From NCBI GenBank assembly GCA_019671005.1, contig CM033741.1, positions 1,488,001 through 1,552,000 on the forward strand: 64,000 bases of DNA, in the 5' to 3' direction. This document shows, piece after piece, positions 26,771-38,160 of this stretch. Position 1 is the first letter of the stretch. Every line of letters begins with the position of its first letter. The translations under genes were made by a program, and so were the position numbers. This DNA comes from Hibiscus mutabilis (Eukaryota > Streptophyta > Magnoliopsida > Malvales > Malvaceae). Under the pieces are notes generated by a model. That model was not told the DNA's origin and made no database searches. It saw only the letters and a program-made list of their open reading frames with translations.

Positions 26771-27345
26771 CAACCCAAACCTCAACCCCTAAATCTTACA
26801 ATCACTAATAATTAAAGTGCAAACCGAATCCCTAAACTAATCTCATAACTCCTATCAAACAGACAAACACTCAACTTGACACGTTTACCCTTAAGTCCTA
26901 AACCTCTAAATCTTACAATCACTAATAATTAAAGTGCAAGCGTAATCCTCGAATATCCTAATCCTTAAACTAATCCTATAAACCTAAACACCCTACTTGA
27001 AACATATATTATACCCATAAACCCCAAACCTCACCTCAAATCTTACAATCACTAATAACTAAAGTACAAGCATAATCCCCTAATCCCTAAACTAATCCAA
27101 TAACCTCAAACACTTAACTTGACACATTTACCCTTAAACCCCAAACCTCAACACCTAAATCTTACAATCACTAATAATCAAAGTGCAAGCATAATCCTCT
27201 AATCCCTAAACTAATCCCATAACCTCAAACACTTAACTTGACACATTTACACATAAACCCCAAATCTCAACCCCTAAATCTTTACAGCCACTAAAAATTA
27301 AAGTGCAAAACTAATCCCTAAACTAATCCTATAACCCCAAACACT
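26770..27345. repeat. Tandem array B inside the hAT element
   Basis: Five units of about 118-130 bp, marked by 'aatcttacaatcactaata' near 26791, 26909, 27039, 27158 and 27277. Each is followed by 'taatccctaaactaatcc' and 'cacttaacttgacaca'. The units are unrelated to array A. Confidence 0.8.
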
Positions 27346-29084
27346 ACTAATTATAATTTAATATATTATAATTGTCGACGCCATTTTTCATCATTGCCGA
27401 AATAAATTGGGCCTTCAAAAGCCCGTCAAACGTTTTAATTATTAAACAATTTTATAAAGGAGGATCTAATTAAAAAAAGAACCTAAACGTAAAGGTCTAA
27501 AGAAACTAAACTCAAATTGAGACTAAAATGAATCAAACTAAAACTAAAGAATAAAAAATGACTTAAGTGTAAAGCTCCTAAACTAGTAATGGCCTAATCC
27601 ACTAATAACCCATTAAAAAAATAGGCGGGCAAGATTCCCTCCATTTGTTACAGCAATTGGCAATTACTTTTTAAATATGGGCGAGCCGCGGGCAGATCAA
27701 CTTGAAAAATGGGCAGGCAGGTTTTTACTTTTTTTGGACTAAAATAAAATACAAAAAAATGAATAGGGGTTAATTTGGAGTAAAAATTAAATTTTAGGGA
27801 CTAAAATAAATTGGATTCAATTGTCAAAAATATAAATAAATATGGGTCAATTTTGACTGAAAATTAAATTGTAAGGACTAGAATAAATAAAAATATTAGT
27901 AGACTAAATTACCAAAAATAGAAATTCCAAGAGTTCCCTCCAAAATTTTGGGTGACTTTTATCCCTCCAAAATTTTTAGACTAAAATAAATTAATCCCAA
28001 ACCTAAAAAATGGGTGACTTACTTCCTTTCAAAATTTTGTCTTTTTCCCTCTTTTTTACCAATTGTCTTTTTCTTTTTATGCCAATTGTTTTAGTTTAAT
28101 TCAATTGAGTCCCAACTTAGATTAATTTAATTGAAATTCCACATTTAGTTTTAGAATTCTTTTAATTATGTTCGTGATTTATGCTTATAGATTTTAGTTT
28201 AGCTCAATTATATTCTAAGTTTAATAAGTTAATTCAATTCAGACATTATTATTATTATAACATATAATAAACCTTGATTAAATATAATTATACACAAAAT
28301 TTTGATATGGATGTAAACATGTAATTGTACACATGATAGCATCAACATAAAAGTTAAAACTTTAATTTAGTTCAAACTTGACAAATAATTTATATTGAAT
28401 GAGTTACTAAGCATATTGAATTATTACTAAGCATTGAATTATTTATTAAAATTTTAAACTTAGTAGTGTCAAATTAATATCTAAGTCCAATCTTTCATTT
28501 TTTTTGATATTTTTAATTGATTATATATGTATATATAACAAAAAGATTATTTAACACTTTAAATTGATTTAAAAAATTAATAGTTTACAATTACCAACAC
28601 TTAATAGCTTACATTTATCAACACTTTTAATTCATCAAATCATAGGATGCCTCAATTACATGTTAGGTAAATCAAGCCAGGTCAATATTAGTTCAGGTCA
28701 ACAGCAGGTCGGGTTCAAAACAAGTCTGGTCAATTAACAAGTCGGGTTCAAAACAGGTCGGGTAAAATCGGATCTCAGGTCGATTCAGTCGGGTAATATT
28801 GGTTATCTGTCAGGTTAGTTTCGGGTTCAGGTTCGTTTCAGTCAGGTGTAGGTCGGGTTTCGTGTCTACAGTAACAAGTTCAATTCGGGTTCGAGTCGTT
28901 CTCGGTCGGATGCATGTCAGGTTCTGTTACTACAGTAACAGGTCCAACTCGGGTTCGGGTCAACAACAGTCGGTTACAGATCGATTTCGAGTCTTCGCAT
29001 TCTCGGATCAAATCAAGTTTTGACTCGAACAAGTTTCAGTCGAGTTTTCAGATCGAGTCAACTTTTTACATCCCTAAACACATG

Positions 29085-30183
29085 TCTAGAAACTTTTGAG
29101 CATTCCAATTTCATCCTCAAACCATGACTCTCATTCTAAATTGGTCTTCAAACTTTTTTAAATATTCTAATTTTATCTTCAAATTATCGTTTATATCACA
29201 TCATATTATTACATAACACACATCAATATTTTATGACAATTAACAATTTTTATGACAGTTTTATTAACATAAAATATAGTTAACATATATTGATAATTTT
29301 GTGATAAAATTAAAATGTTTAAAAAATTTGAATACTAATTTAAAATAATAGTCATAATTTAATATTTAAAAATTAATTTAAAATAAAGGTTAACAGTTGG
29401 TGCAATTAACTTTTATTTTTATCAAAATTTCAAAAATCATTTAAATAAATTGCATTGTATTGCTTTGTTTTTTAATTTTTTCTCGATCCTATCTTCCGTC
29501 ACGTCAGAGAGAAAACCAGGAGGAAAATTAGCGAACAGAAAAAAAGATACCCAGAGTTGGAATCCCGATATTAGCACAAAACATAAGGGCATAATCGGTA
29601 TTAAAAAGTAGTCACTGAAGCTGAGCTTGTTTTTTTCCCCCTGGTATTAGCACAAAACAATTTACTGAGCATAGTAAGCAACGGTTTCCTATGCAAAAGC
29701 CGCCTTCCTGTTCCTCTCTTTTAAATTCCCCTTTCCCTTTATTTATTTTTCACTCTTTTTATTTTTTATTTAATTACATTTTTAATAGTATAATAATGTA
29801 ATATTTATTGACAATACGTATATATTTTTAATTTATTAACAATACGTATTATACAAATAAAATAAAATAAATTAAATTTAAATTTCTTAAAAATAAAATA
29901 AATTTTATTCACTTTTTCGATTAGACCACTCGTTGAGTACTCCTCTTTCCTTTTCTACTTCGTGTTTTGTAGGATTCCCATCCCACCTATATCTCAAACA
30001 ACACAAAAACACCAAACGAAAGAGAAAGTACACGAAAAGTTGGAAAAAGAATGCATAGCATTCGCCTGAGCCGGAAATGCTTAAATTTCTGGCGTGGTTT
30101 AGAGTTCGGGAATGCACTAACTGAGGAGGAAACGAGGTGATAAATAGTGTTAGACAGAAAAGAACGAGTTTAAAAGAAAAAAA
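29085..30183. other. hAT right flank and PIP5K upstream region
   Basis: No gene seen. AT-rich to about 29460, then less so toward the PIP5K start, as expected of a promoter and 5' UTR. The A-rich stretch immediately before ATG 30184 is a normal plant start context. The minus-strand frame at 29905-30117 has no recognisable domain. Confidence 0.45.
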
Positions 30184-33100
30184 ATGGACGGAGCATTGTT
30201 CAATGAGCAGAATGACGTCGTTTTAGACACCAAGAAGAAGAAATCCGACGAGGAAAAGGAGAAGGACCATCTGGTGGTTGCTGTTACGACTCCTACGGCT
30301 CACCGTCACTGGAGCCGATCTCAAGCTGCTACTCGGCGCGTGACTCCCACGACTACTGCGACCTCCTTTCTCACCGCTGGCTTGAGAACCACTGTCGAGA
30401 GATTCCTACCTAACGGTGATCTATACATCGGTAGCTTCTCAACTAACGCGCCACACGGATCCGGAAAGTACCTCTGGAAAGATGGGTGCATGTATGAAGG
30501 GGAGTGGCGTCGTGGGAAAGCCAACGGGAAAGGAAAGTTCTCTTGGCCGTCTGGAGCCACTTTTGAAGGTGATTTCAAGGCGGGTCGAATGGAAGGATTC
30601 GGAACGTTCATCGGATCCGACGGCGACACGTACCGTGGGTCCTGGAGCTCCGATCGTAAACACGGCTATGGCTATAAGCGTTATGCAAATGGGGATTTCT
30701 ACGAAGGATCATGGAGGAAAAACGTACAAGATGGGCATGGTCGTTACGTTTGGGTTAACGGGATCGAGTTCGTCGGTGAATGGAAAGGCGGCGTTATTCT
30801 TGGTCGTGGGACTCTGATTTGGGCAAACGGAAACCGTTACGACGGGCAATGGGAAAACGGAATGCCCAAAGGAAACGGAGTTTTCTCTTGGCCGGACGGA
30901 AGTTGTTATGTCGGAGCGTTGAACGAAGATAACATGAAGAGAACTCAACAGCTAAACGGGACGTTTTATCATGGGAACGACGGGAAGGAGCATTCTCTAA
31001 ATGGAGGGGAGAGTTCGGTGCTTATGCCGAGGAAAAGATCATCCGTAGATGGAAGGGGAAGCTTCGGGGAAAGAAACATGAATTTCCCGAGGATTTGCAT
31101 TTGGGATAGCGATGGTGAAGCGGGAGATATTACTTGTGATATAATTGATAACGTGGAAGCTTCATTCATAGATGGATTTAGGCAATTTAGAAGGAATCCT
31201 TGTTTTAGTGAGGAAATTAAGAAGCCGGGACAAACTATTTCCCAAGGCCACAAGAATTACGACTTAATGCTTAACTTGCAATTGGGTATCAGGTGAATAC
31301 TTTTGGAAGCTTTTGGTGAATACATGTTTCCAATATTTGGATTCGGGGTTCAATATTTTCTTTGATTCTTTTTTTTTTCTGTAGGTATTCTGTTGGGAAA
31401 CATGCCTCGATTATGCGGGATTTGAAGCCGGGTGATTTTGATCCCAGGGAGAAGTTCTGGACGAGGTTTCCAGTTGGTGGATCAAAGCTCACGCCTCCTC
31501 ATCAATCTCCGGAGTTCCGTTGGAAAGATTATTGTCCGGTGGTGTTTAGGTGTGTTGCGTTGGTTTTATTTAGTTGAACATATGTTCTTTGTTTAAAATT
31601 TGCTGGTTTATCTGCAAATTTACCAGCAAATTTTGAGGATGGGATTGAGGTTGCATACAAGTATTACTTGATGTGTTTTTTTCTTTTTGCCTTTTGTATT
31701 TGTTTCCATTTCTTTTTGCTATAATGGTGACTTGATTCCTTTTGGGTTTCTTGTAGACATTTGAGGGAGCTATTCCAAGTGGATCCTGCTGATTACATGC
31801 TAGCTATTTGTGGCAGTGATGCCCTTAGGGAGCTTTCTTCCCCGGGGAAGAGTGGAAGCTTCTTTTACCTCACCCAAGATGACAGATTTGTGATAAAGAC
31901 AGTAAAGAAATCTGAAGCCAAGGTTTGTTGTTGCCAACCCGTTTGACTTAATGTGGAAGTTGCCGTGTGTCTTGATGCATTAATTTCTCAATTTGTATCC
32001 TTTGAAATTGGAAAGTTGTTTGCTTCTGAATTTCCAATTTACTTTATTGGTTAAACTAACATTTTCTATTGGTAGGGATGTTTAGACTGATTTAAATATT
32101 TATTTAACCATTTCAGGTCTTTATAAGGATGCTTCCGAGTTACTACCAACATGTTTCTCGATATGAAAATTCCCTTGTGACAAAATTCTTTGGCGTGCAT
32201 TGTGTTAAACCTATAGGTGGCCAGAAGGTACATGTTTGAATTAAATAAAAGCTAAAGTGAATTTATTCTTATTCAAGCTTCAGATCATTGTGAAACTATC
32301 TCACTTGCTGTATAATGATGCCAGACCCGGTTCGTAGTGATGGGGAATATGTTTTGCTCTGAGTATCGAATTCATAGACGGTTTGACCTGAAAGGATCCT
32401 CCCATGGCCGCTCAACTGATAAGTCAGAAGAGGAAATTGATGAAACTACAACCCTAAAAGACCTGGATCTTAATTTTGTGTTTCGGCTCCAGCAAAATTG
32501 GTTTCAGGAGCTTATGAAGTAAGCTATATTTTACTCCTTCCCATTCCATTCCATTCCATTCCATCCCTTCCTATCCTGTCATGTCAGTTTGTCTTCATAT
32601 TTATTTTTAATATGCTGTAACTAAATGTGGTGGCAGGCAAATTGATCGAGATTGTGAGTTCTTGGAGGCTGAGAGAATTATGGATTATAGTCTTTTGGTT
32701 GGTATACACTTTCGGGATGATAATAGAGGTGATAAGATGGGGTTATCACCGTTTCTCTTGCGGACAGGTAAGTTAATAGACAACTGTGCTATATTTCATA
32801 TGAAACTTGAAAGGATATTCTGTTGCAAATAAGAATAGGGATTTGAATCTGCTTGCCCTTTGCAGGCAAAAAGGATTCATATCAAAACGAGAAGTTTATG
32901 CGTGGCTGTCGATTTCTTGAAGCTGAGCTACAGGACATGGATCGGATTTTAGCTGGCCGGTATGTTTGGCTGTTTTAATTATATTTGTTGTTCAAGTTAT
33001 TACTTTACTATAGATGTGGTATTAGGCAGAGTCCCCCATGATGCTTAGATTTTAACTTTCTTGGTCAACTGTTGATTGTATGTCTTGTCACTAACGGGTG

Positions 33101-33948
33101 TAAAGTTTATGCTGGGTTTGGTCTTAATGTTGTGATGGTATTTGATCATATTTCGTGAAATGATTGATGTTTGATTGCGTTGTCTGAGTGATATTGTTAG
33201 TGTAATTCAGAAGACAGTTTTTTTTTTTTGCGGGGGCATGTGGAAATTGTGGTCCTTTATGATCCTAGCTAGAACCATGGTTTCCTTGATTTTTTGTTGC
33301 CCATTATTTTGTTTCTTAGAAATGACTCATGAACTTCGTGGATGAGAATGGAGAGTACGACTGAAGTTCCAAAAAATATCACTGGTTATGTTTTTTTAAT
33401 GTCCCTTTCTCATGTAATGATTTTGATCCCTAACCATAGGACATACCATTTGTTGATTACCTTGGTGAGGATATTTCAGGGATTTCGATCTGAAATGAGC
33501 ATGTTAGTATGCAATTTGGACTTTTCTTGCTCTGTATTGATTCCTCTTGAGTTGTGATTTCGTAGTCAAAGAAAATTTAAGATTTTGATTAGAGGATTAA
33601 CAGCAAGTCTTTAATTTATGGTTTTCTACGTCTTCTTTTGCCAGGAAACCATTGATACGGCTAGGAGCAAACATGCCAGCAAGAGCACAGCGACTGTCGA
33701 GAAGAAGCGACTTTGATCAGTATATGCAGGGTGGATCCTGTCACTTATCGCATAGCGGAGATGTTTATGAAGTCGTCTTGTACTTCGGCATCATTGACAT
33801 CTTACAAGACTATGACATCAGCAAGAGGTTGGAGCATGCATACAAATCATTACAAGCCGATCCTTCTTCAATATCAGCAGTAGGTCCAAAGCTCTACTCA
33901 AAGAGGTTTCGGGATTTTATAGGAAGAATTTTCATCGAAGATGGGTAG
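30184..33948 (+). CDS. PIP5K: Phosphatidylinositol 4-phosphate 5-kinase with MORN repeats
   Basis: Makes PI(4,5)P2 at the plasma membrane. Eight exons: 30184-31292, 31385-31549, 31757-31922, 32117-32227, 32325-32518, 32637-32767, 32866-32959 and 33645-33948. All are GT..AG and in phase, giving 757 aa. Residues about 79-245 hold seven to eight MORN repeats (YEGEW, FEGDF, YRGSW, YEGSW, FVGEW, YDGQW), the plant type I/II B PIP5K layout. The kinase half shows the nucleotide-binding lysine region FVIKTVKKSEAK, the DLKGSSHGRST block, MDYSLLVGIHF and the C-terminal DVYEVVLYFGIIDIL and SKRFRDF segments. The length is normal for the family. The N-terminal 60 residues are charged and low in complexity. 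I cannot say which Arabidopsis paralogue it matches. Family call certain. Confidence 0.96.
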
Positions 33949-35364
33949 CATGATGGGGAAGGCAAATCAGAATAAAAACATCTGGCCTCTCTCTGGTCTG
34001 AACATGCCACCTCAATGTTCCCACGCGGTGAAAATCATGTCGGCCCCTGTTACTAGTTTCGAGCAAAGACACCAAGGGGAACACTTAAACTAAACAAGCC
34101 AGTGGTTGTCAATTCGACAGCAGCAGGCTGTAGTGGAGAGCTGATGGCCGAAATTTGAGGATGATGGTGCAAGGCCCCTCATCGTGATATCGAAGGTGCA
34201 AGGCCCCTGTACATTCAAAGGAGAGGGGGACATAAATTAGGATGATGGTGGGTTCTTCTTCAATTTCATTATCATTTCCATGTGGTGGAAATTTTGTGAA
34301 TTTGTGAAAAATATTTAGGCAACAGAGAGGATGGTTCCAATAGTGAGATGGAGGTGAGGAAAACTTGGAATAACAAAAGTGTACGTACAGCTCGTAGAAG
34401 GTTGGTGGGAATTTCATGATTTTTTTTAACCTTTGTTTTTTGTGAGAGAGGCACCTGCTAAAGTAAGATATATATTTGAATGACATGAAAAGGGGAGAAA
34501 GGCTAGTGAAAGATGCGCTGTCGTTTCTGGCTCTTTTGTTTTATAACTGGTCCGTCACTTAAAATATTGCTAGTTAGTATTTAATTGTGGGATTAAGGGG
34601 GAATGGTCAAAGTCGGAAACAGCAGAGTAATTGGTTTGCTTTTTGACCTTTGTTCTCTTTACGGGACCACCTCCCTCTGCTCTACCGTCCGTCTGATCGC
34701 TCAGCTCCAGACGCCTACGCCTTCAAAATTACTTTTAACTAATTCTTTTATTACAATGCAAAGACTCAAACTAAATACACACGTGTGTAATAAATATAGA
34801 TAAATGAAGTTGGATACTTTACAGGTTTAGAATAATGGCATTGGTTTAGTTCGGGAAAGGGATTTCTCGACAACCAAACAGAAACAGTGAAAGACGTGAG
34901 ACGAAAACGAGGAGGCAGTAGTCCTCTGTACCATTACAAGCTAAGCGTAGGCATGCCTAAAAAGTATAGCCATGTTTAATTGAAAAAACAAAAATAAAAA
35001 CTCGGTCAAATAATCAATATTTTTGTACCATTTTAATATAAACTTAACTAAGAGAGATGATGCAATACTTAACTGTCTTTTAATAATTTCGCTTTGAACA
35101 AACTTGTGATTGTCTTATGCAACTGTATTATTTTATTTCTTTTAGATCTAATTCACCAATTTAATCTAAACTTGAAATTAAAAGAAATAATAGAAAATCA
35201 AATAAAATTAATAAATATCAAAATTTTTCCTTTTCTACAACTTGAGGCAGGTGATTCAAAATTAGCGAATGAAATTAGTTTATTGTTAACTCGTGTACTA
35301 GAACACAAGGAAAAATTAATTTATTATCAAAAGCAATTAATTAAAAATATAGAAAATACTTTAA
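33949..35364. other. PIP5K 3' region and intergenic DNA
   Basis: The PIP5K 3' UTR probably extends to around 34500; 'aaggcccct' is repeated at 34170 and 34200. No gene is seen beyond it. Confidence 0.4.
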
Positions 35365-35600
35365 TATAAGTTTGTAAACTTTAAGTTTATACAAGCTTTT
35401 AATTTTAGGGTCTAGAGATTTAGGTTGTGGTTTAGAGTGTATGAGATTTAAGTTGTAGGGTGTAGAATTTAAGGTTTATAGTTAAAATTAGAGTATAGGG
35501 TTTTAAGGTGTTAGAGTTAAGAATTTAAAATTTAAATTTTATAACTTAAATATAAAGGGTTGTATGATTTTTTTGCACAATTTGTATATAAAAATGTAAC
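35365..35600. repeat. Telomere-motif MITE, copy 3
   Basis: 'tttgtaaactttaagtttat' then 'caagcttttaattttaggg', followed by degenerate (G)GTTTAG units, ending near 'ttgcacaatttgtatata'. Same layout as copies at 10986, 21190 and 57325; the ends are more decayed. Confidence 0.5.
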
Positions 35601-35771
35601 CTTAAAATATTAATATTTTTTATCTTTAGTCTCGGAGTTCAGATATTTGCAGTTGAAGGCTTGATTTCACACGAAATTTTAAAACAAGTGTTGAAAAGAA
35701 AATGTAGGCTTTTTAGGTCTGAAGATGGATGTTTATGGAAATTAGATTATAAGTCAATGTCGCTTTTTGTT

Positions 35772-36377
35772 TAGAGGCGGCAAACGGGTCATATGGATTG
35801 GATTCGGTTCGGGTTAAGTTTGGTTTTGACTATATTCGGTTTCAGTTCGGGTTAGATCTGGTATGGTTCGGTTTTAATTCAGGTTTATAGTGATTCAAGT
35901 CGGATATCAGTCCGGATCGAGTCGCATCGGTTCGGTTGATTTTTGGGTCGGGTCAAAATAGGTTTAATAAGGGATCAATATGTTTCAGTCGGGTTTTCAG
36001 GCCAGATCATTTTTTAAAGTCGTATATATACGGCTTTATAAAGTCAATATATTTGACTTTTTTGTGAGTTGTGCGAAGATTCACATCAAATCTTTCATTA
36101 TTTTTCTTAACATCTTTTCTTTATTTTGGGTTGCCTTCGGTTCGAGTTACTTTCGGTTCGGGTCCATTCGGTTCTGTTGAAAATTGATTCAGGTTCTTTC
36201 TATTCGGTTGAAAAATCGAATGGGGTCCATATCGGTTCAGCTAAAAATCGAATCGGTTTTAATTCGATTCGGCTTGTTTCGGGTTTCTGATCAAGTTCGA
36301 ATCATCCTGTTCGGGTCGATATTGAATCTCGAATCGAGTAAAATCAGTTTGGGTCTAAGGTCAATTTGCCACCTCTA
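35772..36377. mobile_element. Short non-autonomous hAT-like element (~606 bp)
   Basis: Left end TAGAGGCGGCAAAC, right end reverse complement TAGAGGTGGCAAATTG. The flanks are T-rich (TTTTTGTT and TTTTTTTG), so the 8-bp duplication is only suggestive. The inside is packed with TTCGGGT/TCGGTTC motifs much like the subterminal repeats of the element at 25871, although the terminal sequences differ. No coding capacity. Confidence 0.6.
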
Positions 36378-36624
36378 TTTTTTTGGATGCATTAAAAAAC
36401 AATTTATTTTTACAATAAAAGTTAACATTATTGTTAATTAAATGGCTTTTTAATTTAATTAATAGTGGGGAAAAGCACTTTAAAAGATAAAATGGTCACC
36501 CCAATTGTAGTAGGCAAGTTAGGCAACATTTTCATCCGAATAGAATGCTTCTATTTCTTTTGGTTGGTTGGGTTATTTAAATTAATGAATTGATTGATAT
36601 GATACTTCACTTAATATTATGACC

Positions 36625-36700
36625 ATGTTTGAACCTAATAAGTGTCCCGGTAGAAAAGACAACGATGTTTATCTTAGGAGATACGATTTAAATTTCTTTG
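36625..36700. repeat. Dispersed repeat shared with 39407-39480
   Basis: Both copies read 'aataagt', 'gtagaaaag', 'acgatgtttatctta', 'gagatacg' in the same order and spacing. The second copy continues with 'gattcaaatc', slightly like a polymerase III B-box, so a SINE is possible but unproven. Confidence 0.4.
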
Positions 36701-36792
36701 TCTATAAGGTGTATGTTCATTGTCAAAGAGTTAATAATATGTATGAACATACACTACCTTGTAATCACCTTCAGACTATTCAAAAAAATTAT

Positions 36793-37420
36793 GGTCATGT
36801 TTGATAATTAGTGAATAGCTTATAGTGTATTACATTAACTGATAGTTGATTGCATTCGCTGATTTGACTAGCGGATTGTATTAGTTGATTGTATAAAAGT
36901 GTTTGGTAAAATTAACTGATAGCTGATAATTGTTTGATTATTTAAACAAGCAAAATAACATATAAGGACATGATTATATTCGATACTTGTTTAATTAATT
37001 TAATTATAAAAATATATTTTTTAAAATAACATTACTAAGTATATTTGAATGATCTATATATTAATTATTATTTATATAATTATTTTTAATACAGTTTAAT
37101 TAATTATTAAACTTAAATACAATTATAAATGCGTGAGAATGAAAAGAAAAAAAATGTTAGTTTATAAATGTACAATGTAAATATACGAGGATAAATAATT
37201 AAAATAAAAAAGGTTAAAATTTGGGTTATTTAAATATTTTTTATAATTATTAAGAGTAAAATGATATTTATAACTCTTATATCAAAATCTCTAATTTCAA
37301 AAAGCTCGTATTAGCTGCTTTTAAAAAATTAGCGATTTTATCCTAATCTACTAGTCTAATACGTTATTCAAGAAACATCCAAATTAGCTTTTAAAACAGA
37401 TATTTACCAAACATTGTCTA
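36793..37420. mobile_element. Probable MITE
   Basis: The left end GGTCATGTTTGATAATTAG and the right end in reverse complement GACAATGTTTGGTAAATATC are similar. The left side holds repeated 'tagttgattg'/'tgatagc' motifs and the right side 'ttagctgctttt'-type motifs. The target duplication is unclear (TAT on both sides). Confidence 0.35.
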
Positions 37421-37886
37421 TATATTATTTTGTAATATTATAATTATATTTTTTGAGGAAAAATATCATATTTATATTTAAAATAGTTTATTTATTAATT
37501 TTTATGTTATATTATACCAGTGGCGAGCCACATGGCCTTGGTGGGTGCAATTGCACCCTCATTTTTGGGGGAAAAGTGTTTTTAGTGTTAAGTTTTTTAA
37601 TTTTTTTAATGTAGTGTGCAATGGGTGAAAAGATTAAAAATCTGCATCCCTATTTGAAAAAAAAGTTAATTTTGGACCCTATTTTTGAATTTGTCATTGT
37701 ATTATACCAAGTCTATGATGTAGATGAAAAATATATTTTATACAAAAAAATATTTATAATTTTTTATCTAACGATTGATTACATGTGTAATAGTAAGATT
37801 TGTATATTTTTCAAATTTAATTTTTTTACTTAATGATTATATAAATATATAAAAATAAAACATATTAATAATATTTATTATAGAAT

Positions 37887-38127
37887 AGGGACAAAGACAA
37901 AGGAAAGCTAAATTGGGTGGTTGAATTGCAGCATGTTCATCGAGTCGTAAATAAGGTGTCGGACTGTTTAGCTAAACCGGAGGATATGACGTTCTTGGAG
38001 ACTATTATTTTTTAAATCTATCTTCATTCTCCTCTTGTACGAGGATGGTTTATAATGTTGGTCTAGTTTCTGAAACTACGAGAATTTTCTGGATTCTTTC
38101 GATTAAGTTTAAGAAAATTTTAATGAG

Positions 38128-38160
<33 letters not shown>
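37887..38160 (+). mobile_element. LINE 3' end with (AAT)n tail
   Basis: 37908-38015 encodes the end of a non-LTR retrotransposon RNase H-like domain, NWVVELQHVHRVVNKVSDCLAK, then a stop at 38013. A short 3' UTR leads to a run of about ten AAT units at 38130-38160. Plant LINEs often end in such simple A-rich tails. The 5' part is missing (typical 5' truncation). Confidence 0.65.

Larger units (their letters stand above)
25871..29076. mobile_element. Non-autonomous hAT transposon (~3.2 kb)
   Basis: Perfect 14-bp terminal inverted repeats, TAGGGATGTAAAAA at 25871-25884 and its reverse complement at 29063-29076. Flanking 8-mers AGCACATG (25863-25870) and AACACATG (29077-29084) match at 7 of 8 positions. 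An 8-bp duplication and TAGGG-type ends fit the hAT superfamily. Subterminal regions (25880-26160 and 28670-29060) are packed with degenerate TCAGGTCGGGTTC motifs, the sort of subterminal repeats that hAT transposases bind. No transposase reading frame exists inside. The core is made of two tandem arrays, listed separately, so it must have depended on a transposase supplied elsewhere. Confidence 0.75.

Noticed and set aside
26215..27345. Regular repeats that could suggest a CRISPR-like array
   Set aside because: Units are degenerate, about 90-130 bp, directly adjacent with no unique spacers, and lie inside a eukaryotic transposon.
30321..31253. Several antisense frames of 67-102 codons
   Set aside because: They are mirror frames of the GC-richer MORN-repeat exon of PIP5K and vanish outside it.
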